Below the pieces are notes generated by a model. That model searched no databases. It saw only the letters and a program-made list of their open reading frames with translations, and was not told where the DNA came from. Both the position numbers and the translations under genes were made by a program. A stretch of 64,000 bases of DNA, taken from contig NZ_QKMR01000005.1 in assembly GCF_003208175.1 (NCBI RefSeq), positions 1 to 64,000 of the forward strand, written 5' to 3'. This document shows, piece by piece, positions 26,086 to 36,101 of the stretch (position 1 is its first letter; each line of letters begins with the position of its first letter). Source of the stretch: Ruminiclostridium sufflavum DSM 19573 (GTDB lineage: Bacteria; Bacillota; Clostridia; Acetivibrionales; DSM-1351).

Positions 26086-27483
26086 ATGCTTAAGCTCGAA
26101 GTCAAACCTAAGGTTACTACTGTACTTGATAAGGATTTTATGCCTATTTCGCTTATAAACAGGGCTTTTCGCGATAGCTTAAAAAAGCTCGGGAAAAGTG
26201 TGGCTGTAAAAATAGCTTTAGAAAGAGAAGGGGGCTTGATTTCTTCATACAGTACTGAGGTTTTCCCTGAAAACAGCGGAATGGATGAAGAAAATCTTTT
26301 ATATATTGAGCGTATTGTAAAAACACTTTTATGGGCACGCGGGGGCTGGAAGCTGACAATCGGAGGTCCTGAGAGCATAGGAAAATATATTTCAGGAATG
26401 TATTCTCAGGGCGGAGGGAGAGAATTTGATGCAAAATTCATGGGACGCGTATACGAAAAGGAGTTTACAGTAGTAATTGCAGATTTAAGAGAGGTTCCCG
26501 GGGCAAATGAAGCTGCAAAAGCCATAGGCCGTCATTTGAAGGGCTGCAGAATAGGTCTGGATTTAGGAGGAAGCCGTAAAAAGATTTCGGCGGTAATTGA
26601 CGGGAAGGTTGTATTTACAGATGATGTTTTATGGCAGCCGAAAGCACAGAGTAACCCTGATTACCATTATGAAGAGATACTAAATATTATAAAAACCGCT
26701 GCGGCGCATTTGCCGAGGCTTGACGGATTAGGAATAAGCTCTGCCGGTATAATTGTAAATAATAGGGCTATGATTTCATCGCTTTTTATTAAGGTGCCGG
26801 AGGATGTATTTAATGCTAAGGTAAAGGGAATATTCAAGAATATTGATAAAGCCTTAGGAGGCATTCCCTTCGAGGTAGCCAATGACGGCGATGTTACCGC
26901 ACTTGCAGGTGCTATGGGGATGAAGGCCTCAAATGTTCTTGGAGTATCAATGGGAACAAGTCAGGCAGGCGGCTATGTTGACGGAAGGGGTAATATAACA
27001 GGCTGGCTTAACGAACTGGCATTTGTCCCGATAGATTATAATCCTCGGGCTATGGTTGATGAATGGTCAGGAGATTATGGCTGCGGGGTCAAGTACCTGT
27101 CACAGGATGCGGTTGTCAAGCTGGCTCCGGCTGCAGGGATAGACTTTTCTTCGGGCCTTGAGCCGTCTGAAAAGCTTAGGCTGGTTCAGGAGCTTCTTCA
27201 AAAGGGAGACAGCCGTGCCATACAGATATTTGAAGCAATAGGCTGCTATCTTGGATATGCTGTGGCACATTACCAGGACTTTTATGATATCAATTACGCT
27301 TTTGTCCTTGGAGGTGTGACGGCGGACGAAGGCGGCAGAATTATACTTGAAAAAGCCTCGGAAGTACTTGCTGAGGATTTTCCGGATCTGGCATATAAAA
27401 TTAACTTTACTGTCCCCGAGGATTCTTTCAGAAAGCTTGGACAGTCTATAACGGCAGCCAGTCTGCCTGAAATAAGTATGTAG
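26086..27483 (+). CDS. ROK-family protein with N-terminal extension
   Basis: 465 residues. An unfamiliar ~150-residue N-terminal part, then the ROK/actin-like ATPase core: IGLDLGGSRKKISAVIDGK, DGLGISSAGIIVNN, NDGDVTALAGAMG, ALGVSMGTSQAGGY-like segment. The ROK zinc motif CxCGxxGC is not evident, and the phosphate-2 region reads SSAG rather than a usual PG. It may be a sugar kinase for GlcNAc/GlcN or a kinase-like protein. Ribosome site GGAGG. Confidence 0.75.
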   Translation: MLKLEVKPKVTTVLDKDFMPISLINRAFRDSLKKLGKSVAVKIALEREGGLISSYSTEVFPENSGMDEENLLYIERIVKTLLWARGGWKLTIGGPESIGKYISGMYSQGGGREFDAKFMGRVYEKEFTVVIADLREVPGANEAAKAIGRHLKGCRIGLDLGGSRKKISAVIDGKVVFTDDVLWQPKAQSNPDYHYEEILNIIKTAAAHLPRLDGLGISSAGIIVNNRAMISSLFIKVPEDVFNAKVKGIFKNIDKALGGIPFEVANDGDVTALAGAMGMKASNVLGVSMGTSQAGGYVDGRGNITGWLNELAFVPIDYNPRAMVDEWSGDYGCGVKYLSQDAVVKLAPAAGIDFSSGLEPSEKLRLVQELLQKGDSRAIQIFEAIGCYLGYAVAHYQDFYDINYAFVLGGVTADEGGRIILEKASEVLAEDFPDLAYKINFTVPEDSFRKLGQSITAASLPEISM

Positions 27484-27502
27484 AAAATGGAGGAATTGAT
27501 AT

Positions 27503-28354
27503 ATGAATTTTAATAAAAACGATGCCGAATTATTTATACCTGACGGAAGGCCTGCTGCCGATGCATTAGGGAGAACTACATGTATGGCTGTTGCCGCACA
27601 TCATGATGATATTGAAATAATGGCTTATCACGGTATTGCACAATGCTTCGGAAGAGAAGATGAGTGGTTTTGCGGAGTTGTTGTGACAAATGGTGCCGGC
27701 AGTCCGAGAAATGGGCTATATGAAAAGTATACAGACGAAGAAATGCAAAAGGTCAGAAAGCTTGAACAGAAGAAAGCAGCCTATGTGGGCGAATACGGCT
27801 CTATGGCACTTCTCGGCTACACCAGCAGTGAGGCAAAGGATTCTGCAAACAACGAGGTACTGGAAGAAATCAAGGAATTGATTAAGGAAGCATCCCCAAA
27901 GGTTGTTTATACACATAACCTTGCAGATAAGCATGATACGCATGTGGCGGTTGCCATAAGGGTTATAGGTGCAATCAGGCAGCTTCCCCCGGAGCTTAGG
28001 CCTCAGAAGGTTTATGGCTGCGAGGTGTGGAGAAGCCTTGACTGGGTTAATGACGAAGAGAAGCTTTTATTTGATGTGTCGGCTCACACTAATATAGCGG
28101 CCGCACTTACCGGCGTCCATGATTCTCAAATATGCGGCGGAAAGAGATACGATCTTGCGACAGAGGGAAGAAGACTTGCCAATGCTACATATTCAGAATC
28201 GCATGGAACTGACGGCTCATCCGCTTTAAGCTGCGCTATGGATTTAACGCCGCTAATCAAGGAGGACTCCCTTGATATAAGTAAATATATTCAAGACTAT
28301 ATAGAACGTTTTAAAAATGATGTTGCAGAAAAAATCAGAGCATTTAGCTCTTAA
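27503..28354 (+). CDS. PIG-L/LmbE-family deacetylase
   Basis: 283 residues. Zinc motif AAHHDDIEIMAYHG near residue 34 and a second His in THNLADKHDTHVAVA. This family deacetylates N-acetylglucosamine-containing substrates. In this operon it probably removes acetyl groups before phosphorylation/deamination by neighbouring enzymes; free sugar versus glycoside is unknown. Confidence 0.88.
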   Translation: MNFNKNDAELFIPDGRPAADALGRTTCMAVAAHHDDIEIMAYHGIAQCFGREDEWFCGVVVTNGAGSPRNGLYEKYTDEEMQKVRKLEQKKAAYVGEYGSMALLGYTSSEAKDSANNEVLEEIKELIKEASPKVVYTHNLADKHDTHVAVAIRVIGAIRQLPPELRPQKVYGCEVWRSLDWVNDEEKLLFDVSAHTNIAAALTGVHDSQICGGKRYDLATEGRRLANATYSESHGTDGSSALSCAMDLTPLIKEDSLDISKYIQDYIERFKNDVAEKIRAFSS

Positions 28355-28377
28355 TGGCTAAAGAGGGAGCAGCTAAG

Positions 28378-29004
28378 ATGATATATTATTGCAGAAAAAT
28401 TGAAGAGGATTTGTTTCTTGATGGAAATGCTGACAAGCAGCAATGGAAGACAGCCAAAGAAATCCGGCTTGTTGACAACAGTACCGGCGGTAAGCCGCAG
28501 CAAGCCGCAACAGCAAAATTATTATGGAATGATAGAAACCTGTATGTCTGCTTCAAATGCACAGATAATTATATTAATGCCACAATGACAGGCTATAATG
28601 ACAGATTATACGAAGAAGAGGTTGCGGAGGTTTTCATAGATGACAACAGAGACATGAAAACCTATATAGAGCTTGAGGTAAATCCATTGAATGCTTTACT
28701 GCATTATAGCATACACAATGATCTTAAAGGGAATATAATTGGTTATGGAAGAGTGGACAAAAATATTAAGTCAGCTGTCTTATGCGACAAATTAAAGGGT
28801 ATATGGAGTGCAGAGCTTGAAATACCCTTTTCAGAATTTATAACAGCTGAAAATATTCCGCCTGAAAAGGGTGACAGGTGGCTGGCCAACTTTTACAGAA
28901 TTGACAGGCCAAAGGATAAGAAGGCGGAATATACGGCATGGTCTCCTACAGGACAGGACAACTTCCACCGGCCTGAAAAATTCGGTGAATTAATTTTTGA
29001 TTAA
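28378..29004 (+). CDS. CBM9/DOMON-like carbohydrate-binding protein
   Basis: 208 residues from ATG 28378, preceded by AGGGAG; an ATG at 28354 overlaps the previous stop but lacks a site. Begins with DLFLDGNADKQQWKTAKEI and contains TAKLLWNDRNLYVCFKC and VAEVFID, marks of the family-9 carbohydrate-binding sandwich. No signal peptide is seen, so it may act in the cytoplasm. Last gene of the galE operon. Confidence 0.75.
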   Translation: MIYYCRKIEEDLFLDGNADKQQWKTAKEIRLVDNSTGGKPQQAATAKLLWNDRNLYVCFKCTDNYINATMTGYNDRLYEEEVAEVFIDDNRDMKTYIELEVNPLNALLHYSIHNDLKGNIIGYGRVDKNIKSAVLCDKLKGIWSAELEIPFSEFITAENIPPEKGDRWLANFYRIDRPKDKKAEYTAWSPTGQDNFHRPEKFGELIFD

Positions 29005-29012
29005 ATTTCCGG

Positions 29013-30695
29013 TCAGGTCTGATATTTTAATGTAAAAATTACAGTTGTATTGCGATCCTTGCTCTCAATTTCCAAGCCATATTCATTCCCTTCATAGAGC
29101 TTAATCTTGTTATTGATATTAGTGAGTCCGATATTTAGAACGTCATTAGTTTTCATGTTGATTTGATTATCTTCAAGAGATTTTTTTATGTCTGCCAGTT
29201 TTTCATAAGGAATACCTATTCCATTGTCAAGTATATATAATTTCAGAGTATCTCCAAATCTTACCGCCTTTATATTAATGGTGCCATAGCCGTCAATTTT
29301 CTCCAAGCCGTGGAAAACAGAGTTTTCGATAATGGGCTGTAAAATCATTTTTGGAATTTTACAGCTTTGCAGGGAGTCATCTACGAATATTTGATAATGG
29401 ATTTTTGTTTGAAACCGGACGGAAATCATATAAAGATATTTATCAATAATATCCAGTTCGTCTTTTAGAGTTACATAATTGTCTCCCTTTATTGAATAAC
29501 GGAACAGATCAGCCATATTTGTACAAATATTTGCAAGCTCCTTTACACCATGAATCAGGGAGATTCCTCTCATACATTGCAGCATGTTGAATAGAAAGTG
29601 GGGATTGATTTGACTCTGGTATGCATACAGCTGTGTTTCCTTTTTGGATATTTCCATTTCATAAAGCTTTGCCTGTGATTCTATATTCTTTTTGTTTAAG
29701 GAGGATATTTTATCCAGCAGTTCATTTATATGAGCCCCTATTGATCCTATTTCATTTCTTGCGGTATGCTTTATGCGGGCATCCTCAAAATTAATGCTTT
29801 TAATTTGCTTATTCAGTCTGTTAACCGGCTTTATTATTGTCTTGTCCACTGCAATAAAGATATAGAACAGGAATACAAGGTAGAAAATACCTGTAAATAT
29901 CGAAAAGCTTTCAAAGGTTGTCGACTTGTTATCTATCAGATTTGTCTGCGGTGTGCCTATTAAAACAAGATTTGTGCTGGGGATTTTAGATACAGCCTGA
30001 TTACTGCTATCTGTACCTGATAATTTCAAGTCAAAATTTGAGGTGTTGGATATTAGCACCTTATCGGCATTTATATCAACAAGCTCTATAAATATGTTTT
30101 TTGAAGAATTAATAAGCTGGGACACAGTTCTGAAGGATGAGACCATTACCACATACCCTAACTGCTTCCTGTAATTTGCCGTTATTTTTGTGGCAAATAT
30201 CGGAGTGAAATGTATCAGGTAGGTATTATTTGAGTTTATATCATAATAAGCTGTATATACGCTATTTACACCTGAATTGTTTTGAATGTAGGATTTAATA
30301 TAATGCTCAAGATTCAGGGATATATAACCGAAAAGGCTGGCTGTGCTTTCTGAGCTGCACAAAAGGATATCAACCAGATTTGAGTTATATATTTTTGAGA
30401 GAGAGATCATATCACTTAAATTTTTCTTTGCTTTATTTTTTTCAGTTTCAGATTTTGAAGAAAGAAGCATCTGAGCATATTGGCTGTTTGCAAAAATAGA
30501 GGCACCTTTAGACATATTTTCAGATTGTATGGAGAGACTTATTTTAATATTATTCAGGGTGGCTTCACAGTATGTTTCCTGATCTTCAATACGGTTCTTC
30601 TGTATCTGATTCAAAATAAAAAAGTTGGCAAAGGTTATGAAGAGCACAGGAATAATCATAATTACAGCAAATTGCTTAAATATTGACTGCCTCAT
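29013..30695 (-). CDS. YesM-type sensor histidine kinase
   Basis: 560 residues. Membrane segment ~10-28, an extracytoplasmic sensor ~30-270, second membrane segment ~275-295, HAMP, then the His_kinase domain with QINPHFLFNML as phosphoacceptor region and a C-terminal HATPase (YILDNGIGIPYEK, IGLTNINNKIKLYEG). Stop codon overlaps nothing; start overlaps the response-regulator stop by 4 bp. Likely senses extracellular sugar for the ABC transporter encoded divergently. Confidence 0.92.
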   Translation of the reverse strand: MRQSIFKQFAVIMIIPVLFITFANFFILNQIQKNRIEDQETYCEATLNNIKISLSIQSENMSKGASIFANSQYAQMLLSSKSETEKNKAKKNLSDMISLSKIYNSNLVDILLCSSESTASLFGYISLNLEHYIKSYIQNNSGVNSVYTAYYDINSNNTYLIHFTPIFATKITANYRKQLGYVVMVSSFRTVSQLINSSKNIFIELVDINADKVLISNTSNFDLKLSGTDSSNQAVSKIPSTNLVLIGTPQTNLIDNKSTTFESFSIFTGIFYLVFLFYIFIAVDKTIIKPVNRLNKQIKSINFEDARIKHTARNEIGSIGAHINELLDKISSLNKKNIESQAKLYEMEISKKETQLYAYQSQINPHFLFNMLQCMRGISLIHGVKELANICTNMADLFRYSIKGDNYVTLKDELDIIDKYLYMISVRFQTKIHYQIFVDDSLQSCKIPKMILQPIIENSVFHGLEKIDGYGTINIKAVRFGDTLKLYILDNGIGIPYEKLADIKKSLEDNQINMKTNDVLNIGLTNINNKIKLYEGNEYGLEIESKDRNTTVIFTLKYQT

Positions 30696-31450
30696 GTCTG
30701 ATTCTCCTTGAAATTTTTTCTGTAATCCTTAGGTGAAAGCTTGCTATATTTCTTAAATACCTTGCTGAAATAAAAGTAATCATGAAAGCCTACCAGAGAG
30801 GATATCTTATCCAGGGAATATGAAGAGCTTTCCAAAAGCTTTTTAGCCTCAGTCACTCTGATACCGGTCAAATATTGCGAAAAGGTGGTATTTTTATATT
30901 TGGTGAATAAAGAGCAGCAATAATTGGGATTAAGATAAAACTTATCCGCAAGACTTTTTAGTGTCAGGGTTTTAGAAAAATGAGTATTTATATAATTTAT
31001 CATCTGGTCAAAATTATCGATATTTACTTCGACGGCGGTGCTATTATCTGTAAGGCCGTTATTTTCCTGATTATATTTATCCAGATGCTCTTTTGCCAAT
31101 TTCAAGGTTTCATAGGTTTCTTTGGGGTTCAGGGGCTTCAGGCAATAGCCGGTTGCTCCGAACTGTATAGCCTTCTTAGCGTATTCAAATTCTCCATAGC
31201 CGCTTATAATAATAATTTCACTGGCTATGTTCTGCTCTCTGATTTTTTGCATTAACTCTATCCCGGTCATATTTGGCATACGTATATCGGTAATTATCAA
31301 ATCGGGTTTTTGAGTAACTATATGAAGCAACGCAGTCTTAGGGTCTTTAAAGGAGTCAGTTATTCGGAAGCCAAGCTCCTCCATCGGCCAGGTCTGTTCA
31401 ATATCAATAATAGTCCAGGGTTCGTCATCAATAATTATTGCTGAATACAT
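30692..31450 (-). CDS. YesN-type response regulator with AraC DNA-binding domain
   Basis: 252 residues. Receiver domain with IIDDEPW, phospho-acceptor Asp in DLIITDIRMPNMTG, and ATGYCLKPL; AraC helix-turn-helix in the C-terminal 100 residues (LTLKSLADKFYLNPNYCCSL; SLDKISSLVGFHDYFYFSKVF). First gene of the two-component operon, divergent from the sugar transporter genes that it probably activates. Confidence 0.93.
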   Translation of the reverse strand: MYSAIIIDDEPWTIIDIEQTWPMEELGFRITDSFKDPKTALLHIVTQKPDLIITDIRMPNMTGIELMQKIREQNIASEIIIISGYGEFEYAKKAIQFGATGYCLKPLNPKETYETLKLAKEHLDKYNQENNGLTDNSTAVEVNIDNFDQMINYINTHFSKTLTLKSLADKFYLNPNYCCSLFTKYKNTTFSQYLTGIRVTEAKKLLESSSYSLDKISSLVGFHDYFYFSKVFKKYSKLSPKDYRKNFKENQT

Positions 31451-31791
31451 ACTGCCTCCAAATGAATTTTATAGTTGAAAAATTAATTATAAGATAGTTT
31501 TTTAAAAATTGGATAATTATATATATAAATAGTTTAGCAGAAAGCTTCAATAATTTAAAGTGTATTTTGTTTACATAAAATAAATTTATTGGTTTAGCTT
31601 TAAGAATGAAGGTATAAGTGCTTTAAACTATATTCTTATTATATTTGTATACTTTGACTAAAAAAATGTAAAATTCTCATATAATTTTTGTAGAATAATA
31701 GATTCTCTGAGAATATTCTATACTTTTTAATCGCAGTTGAATATAAAATAAATTCATAGAATAAATAATATAGTAAATGGAGGTTACAACA
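31451..31791. other. Divergent AT-rich promoter region
   Basis: Between response regulator and substrate-binding protein genes. TTTGACT near 31651 and TATAAT near 31680 are spaced too widely (~20 bp) for a good promoter. AGAATATTCT near 31710 is a 10-bp palindrome that might be a regulator site. Nothing else nameable. Confidence 0.35.
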
Positions 31792-33162
31792 ATGAAAAAA
31801 AGGTTATTAGCATTATGCATGACAATGACTATGGTTGTTGGTATGTTGGCAGGCTGCGGAGGCTCAGGGACAAGTTCTGATTCCGGGTCCACTGACACCA
31901 AGACAGCACAGACAGCAAATTCAGGTGAAAAGATTACACTCTCTTTTTCTACATCTGTGTATGTTGAAGAACCCCATCAGAAGGCAATTGACGGATTGAT
32001 TGCCGCTTATACAAAAGAAAATCCGAATATTAATATTGAAATCTTTGGCGCCGGCTATGACGGTTACTGGGATAATATTACAACTGAAATTCTGGCAGGT
32101 AATGAAAGTGATATGATACAGGTTTATCCTGAAAATATTTCCACATATAATGTCATTCGTCCGGAGGGTGTATTTGTGGATTTAACAAGCTATATGGAAA
32201 AATCAGGCTTGAAGGACAAGCTGGTAGGACAGGAATTCTGTACGGTGGATGGCAAGGTATTGGCTATTTCAGACTATGCATGGGGAACGACAGGGATATT
32301 TTATAGAAAATCCTTGCTGCAAAAAGCCGGTATTGATGCTGACACAATAAAAACTCAAGAGGATTTCAGAAACGCTTGCCTGAAATTTACAGGTGACGGT
32401 AAGTATGCTATGGGTGTTGTTTCAGGAACACATGCTTTTACAGTAAGTGAATGGAACAGGTTAATTGCCAGACCGGTATCCGGAGGTTTGTATTTCCCAA
32501 ATGGGGAAACAGGGCCTTATACAGCTGATAATGTCAATGTTAATTCAAAAGAAAATGTTTGGGCGGCTCAATGGTGGCAGAACCTTATTGTTAAGGACAA
32601 GGCAGTAAAGCTGGTCACAGATAAGAAGGATTCCCGTGAAATGTTCTGGAACGGGGATGTCCCCTTCAATATGGACGGCCCGTGGTTCGTTGGTATGACA
32701 AAATCAAGAGATACATCACTGTTGGATGATATCGGCATAATACCTCAATTTGACATAGTATATGAAGGAAAAAATTATAAGCCGAATCCGACTAATTATC
32801 CTTTGGTAACAATGATAAGCAAAAACTGCAAGCATCCTGAAGAGGCTTGGAAATTCCTGGAATGGATGGCATCGGAGGACGCACAGAAAATTATTGCCGA
32901 TTGCGGTATGATTCCAAGTAATCTGGACTATTCGACAAGTGATGAATATATCAAAAACTATTCCCTTGAATATGGCATTGTTGATTTTATGAAGAATAAT
33001 TATACTAATTTAGTTGCTGACCCCAATATTCCTCAGCTGGGTGAAATATCCCAAATCATGCTGGATGCAGGACAGGCTATGTTCTCAGAACAGGCGGCAG
33101 ATCCTCAGACAAAGCTGGATGAAGCTGCAAAAGCAATTAAAGACGTCATGTCGAGAAAGTAA
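31792..33162 (+). CDS. Sugar ABC transporter substrate-binding lipoprotein
   Basis: 456 residues from ATG 31792 after GGAGG. Signal peptide with lipobox MLAGC (Cys near residue 21), then a type-1 extracellular solute-binding fold (ISDYAWGTTGIFYRKSLLQK, PFNMDGPWFVGMT, EEAWKFLEWMASEDAQ). Delivers an oligosaccharide or amino sugar to the two permeases downstream. No ATPase gene is in the cluster; a shared MsmX-type ATPase is presumably used. Confidence 0.93.
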   Translation: MKKRLLALCMTMTMVVGMLAGCGGSGTSSDSGSTDTKTAQTANSGEKITLSFSTSVYVEEPHQKAIDGLIAAYTKENPNINIEIFGAGYDGYWDNITTEILAGNESDMIQVYPENISTYNVIRPEGVFVDLTSYMEKSGLKDKLVGQEFCTVDGKVLAISDYAWGTTGIFYRKSLLQKAGIDADTIKTQEDFRNACLKFTGDGKYAMGVVSGTHAFTVSEWNRLIARPVSGGLYFPNGETGPYTADNVNVNSKENVWAAQWWQNLIVKDKAVKLVTDKKDSREMFWNGDVPFNMDGPWFVGMTKSRDTSLLDDIGIIPQFDIVYEGKNYKPNPTNYPLVTMISKNCKHPEEAWKFLEWMASEDAQKIIADCGMIPSNLDYSTSDEYIKNYSLEYGIVDFMKNNYTNLVADPNIPQLGEISQIMLDAGQAMFSEQAADPQTKLDEAAKAIKDVMSRK

Positions 33163-33178
33163 GCAAATAGCCTGAGTC

Positions 33179-33213
33179 GGTGCGGTTGTAAGAGCTTTAT
33201 ATATAACCGCACC
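33179..33213 (+). promoter_or_regulatory. Intercistronic hairpin after the binding-protein gene
   Basis: GGTGCGGTT and AACCGCACC form a 9-bp stem without a T-run. Such hairpins often stabilise the upstream binding-protein mRNA or lower read-through to the permeases. Confidence 0.5.
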
Positions 33214-33304
33214 TGCATTTCAGGTGTAGTAAGGCTTAGAGGGGATAGGTGATATCAGATAACATAAGTATTATATTATATTAAATTGACAATCGAGGTT
33301 TCTT

Positions 33305-34213
33305 ATGAAAAATATTAACAAGAAGAAGAAAAAAAAGAAGGATTATGCACCGTATTTTTTTATAGCCCCCTTAGTGATAATAATGTTTGTTTTCTTGGCC
33401 ATACCTATTATCAAGGCCGCAATTATGAGCTTTCAATATTGGTATATAGCAAAACCGTCTGCTGACGGAAATTATTTTTTGGGATTCGACAATTACAGCA
33501 AGGTTCTGACTGACAAATATTTTTTCAATTCTGTTAAGGTAACAGTATTTTATACGGTTGTTACGGTGACTGCAAGATTTATTTTAGGCTTTTTAGCGGC
33601 TTTGCTATTGAATCATGCTTTTAAAGGAAGAGGTCTGGCAAGATCCTTGCTGATTATTCCATGGGCAGTGCCGGAGGTAGTAGCCTGCCTGGTCTGGATT
33701 CTTATGTACGATAGGGATTATGGTATTATAAACTTTTTATTAAATAATGCAAATATTTTATCACAGAATATAGCATATCTACAGGATGTTAACGTAGCCT
33801 TGCCTGCGGCAATGGTGGTAAATATATGGAAGGGCTTCCCCTTTGTCGCGATTATGCTGCTGGCCGGAATGCAAAGCATTTCTAAGGATTTATTTGAAGC
33901 AGCTGATATGGATGGCGCCAATTCCCTGCACAAGATAAGACATGTAATAATTCCGTCCATAAAGCCGGTCTCAATGATAGTTTTCCTGCTCCTGATAATA
34001 TGGACTATTAAGGATTACGCAATAGCTTATGTTTTAACAAAAGGCGGGCCCTCCAGAGCAACTGAGATATTAACGATTTATGTTCAGCAAAATGCGTTCA
34101 AGTACTTTGATTTTGGCAAGGCATCTGCCGCAGGTATGATTATGCTGGTATTTTCATTAATTTTTACCTTTATATATTTCAAAGCTTTAAAAGGAGGTGA
34201 GCAGGAAGTATGA
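33305..34213 (+). CDS. Sugar ABC transporter permease (MalF-type)
   Basis: 302 residues, six membrane segments after a Lys-rich N terminus (KKKKKKKDYAPYFF). The EAA loop is EAADMDGANSLHKIRHVIIP. Stop overlaps the next permease start by 4 bp. Confidence 0.92.
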   Translation: MKNINKKKKKKKDYAPYFFIAPLVIIMFVFLAIPIIKAAIMSFQYWYIAKPSADGNYFLGFDNYSKVLTDKYFFNSVKVTVFYTVVTVTARFILGFLAALLLNHAFKGRGLARSLLIIPWAVPEVVACLVWILMYDRDYGIINFLLNNANILSQNIAYLQDVNVALPAAMVVNIWKGFPFVAIMLLAGMQSISKDLFEAADMDGANSLHKIRHVIIPSIKPVSMIVFLLLIIWTIKDYAIAYVLTKGGPSRATEILTIYVQQNAFKYFDFGKASAAGMIMLVFSLIFTFIYFKALKGGEQEV

Positions 34214-35052
34214 AAAAATCAAAAATACCGCATATATTAATTATTGCCGCAACAATATTATTATGCGCAGTTACACTATTTCCTTTCGTCTGGATGATTT
34301 CAACTTCTTTCAAGCCTGCCAATGAGGTATACAGCTATCCGCCCACCTTTGTACCGGTAGAAGCGTCAATCAGCGGGTATATCGAAATTTTGACAAAAAA
34401 TTCTTCAAGCTTTAATTTTATTAAGTGGACTGCAAACAGTGCGGTTATTGCAGTATTCACCACAATATTCGCCATGCTTATAGCATCACTGGGAGGCTAT
34501 GGCCTTTCAAGATTCAAATTTAAATGTAAGGGTGCTTTAACTTATACAATTCTCACTTCACAGGTATTACCCGGCTCACTTCTTATCGTACCCCTTTACA
34601 TTATAATGAGTAATCTGAAATTGCTTGATACTCATTTGGGACTTATTTTAGCATATGCCACCTTTTCAGTTCCGTTTTGCACATGGATGATGAAGGGCTT
34701 CTTTGATACTATTCCCGCAAGCATAGACGAAGCGGCAATGGTAGACGGAGCAAACAGATTCGGGTTATTTACCACAATAATCATACCGCTGACAGCTCCG
34801 GGGCTGGTGGCGACAGGCTTGTTCTCATTTATCACAGGCTGGAATGAATACCTGTTTGCAAGCGTTTTTATGAAAAATTATAAGAACTGGACATTACCGG
34901 TGGGAATTGCCAGCTTTCAGGGACAGTACACTACAAATTGGGCAACTATTATGGCAGGCTCCGTATTAATTACCTTACCTGTCGTAGTTTTATTCTTATT
35001 ATTACAAAAGCATCTGGTCAGCGGAATGACGGCCGGTGCTGTAAAACAATAA
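34210..35052 (+). CDS. Sugar ABC transporter permease (MalG-type)
   Basis: 280 residues, six membrane segments; EAA loop EAAMVDGANRFGLFTTIIIP and typical WMISTSFKP start. Overlaps the upstream permease, forming the heterodimeric channel of a CUT1 sugar importer. Confidence 0.92.
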   Translation: MKKSKIPHILIIAATILLCAVTLFPFVWMISTSFKPANEVYSYPPTFVPVEASISGYIEILTKNSSSFNFIKWTANSAVIAVFTTIFAMLIASLGGYGLSRFKFKCKGALTYTILTSQVLPGSLLIVPLYIIMSNLKLLDTHLGLILAYATFSVPFCTWMMKGFFDTIPASIDEAAMVDGANRFGLFTTIIIPLTAPGLVATGLFSFITGWNEYLFASVFMKNYKNWTLPVGIASFQGQYTTNWATIMAGSVLITLPVVVLFLLLQKHLVSGMTAGAVKQ

Positions 35053-35069
35053 ATCAGGAGGGATTATGC

Positions 35070-36101
35070 ATGGAAATTAAACAAATTAAAATGGGAATAG
35101 TTGGGGCAGGCACTTGGGGGGAAACACACGCATCAATATATGCAGAGCATCTATTTGCAGACCCGGTGGCTATTTGTGATAAGGACGAGGTCAGGGCAAG
35201 AGCCATAGCGGAAAAGTACGGCATAAGAGAAGTGTACACCGACTATAATGAAATGGCAGAAAAGAGTGATATTGATGCTGTTGCAATTGTAACACCTGAT
35301 TTTCTGCATGCTGATATTGCTTGTAAGTTTGCCGACTGCAAAAAGCATCTGTTGATTGAGAAGCCATTGGCAACAACAAGAGAGGATATCGGCAGAATAT
35401 GTGAAGCTGTTGAGAGAAATGGCGTGCGTTGTATGGTAGACTTGCACAACAGATGGAACCCTCCTTTTAATACAGCCAAGCAGGAGGTGGAATCCGGCAA
35501 GCTGGGTGAACCCTATACGGCATATATAAGGCACAGCGATGTGAAATGGGTTGCCACCGACATGCTGAAATGGGCGTCAAAATCATCAATCCTCTGGTTC
35601 TTGGGAAGTCATAGTCTGGACACCCTGCGCTGGATTTTTGATGATGAGGTTAAAAGAGTGTATTCAATTAAAAAGGAAGGTATATTAAAAGCCCTCGGTG
35701 TTGATACGGCTGATATATATTTGACTACCATTGAATTTGAACGCGGCGGAATTGCACATATGGAGAATGGATGGGTAACTCCGAACGGCAATACAAATAT
35801 CAATGACTTCAAATTCAGTTTGCTTTGTACAAAGGGTATGGTCAGCCTTGATTTATCAAGCCATAACTTAATACATCTGGTAACTGATGAAAAGGCTGTA
35901 ACACCGGATATATTAGTATCTAATATGGTATTTGACAGATGCAAGGGCCTTTCTTATGAAAGTATCCGTGATTTTATAGACAGATTGGTGGATGGCAAGG
36001 AATTCAGAGTAACTCTTGAGGATTCAAGAAAAACTGCTTTAGCCATAATTGCCATGCTGGAATCGTCAGAGACAGGAATGCCTGTAGAGGTTGAATATTG
36101 A
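35070..36101 (+). CDS. Gfo/Idh/MocA-family oxidoreductase
   Basis: 343 residues from ATG 35070, after AGGAGGG. Rossmann motif GIVGAGTWGETHA, EKPLATT (Lys of the EKP motif) and a C-terminal beta domain with GSHSLDTLRWI. NAD(P)-dependent oxidation or reduction of a sugar or inositol derivative. Follows the sugar permeases, so it likely acts on the imported compound. Confidence 0.9.
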   Translation: MEIKQIKMGIVGAGTWGETHASIYAEHLFADPVAICDKDEVRARAIAEKYGIREVYTDYNEMAEKSDIDAVAIVTPDFLHADIACKFADCKKHLLIEKPLATTREDIGRICEAVERNGVRCMVDLHNRWNPPFNTAKQEVESGKLGEPYTAYIRHSDVKWVATDMLKWASKSSILWFLGSHSLDTLRWIFDDEVKRVYSIKKEGILKALGVDTADIYLTTIEFERGGIAHMENGWVTPNGNTNINDFKFSLLCTKGMVSLDLSSHNLIHLVTDEKAVTPDILVSNMVFDRCKGLSYESIRDFIDRLVDGKEFRVTLEDSRKTALAIIAMLESSETGMPVEVEY

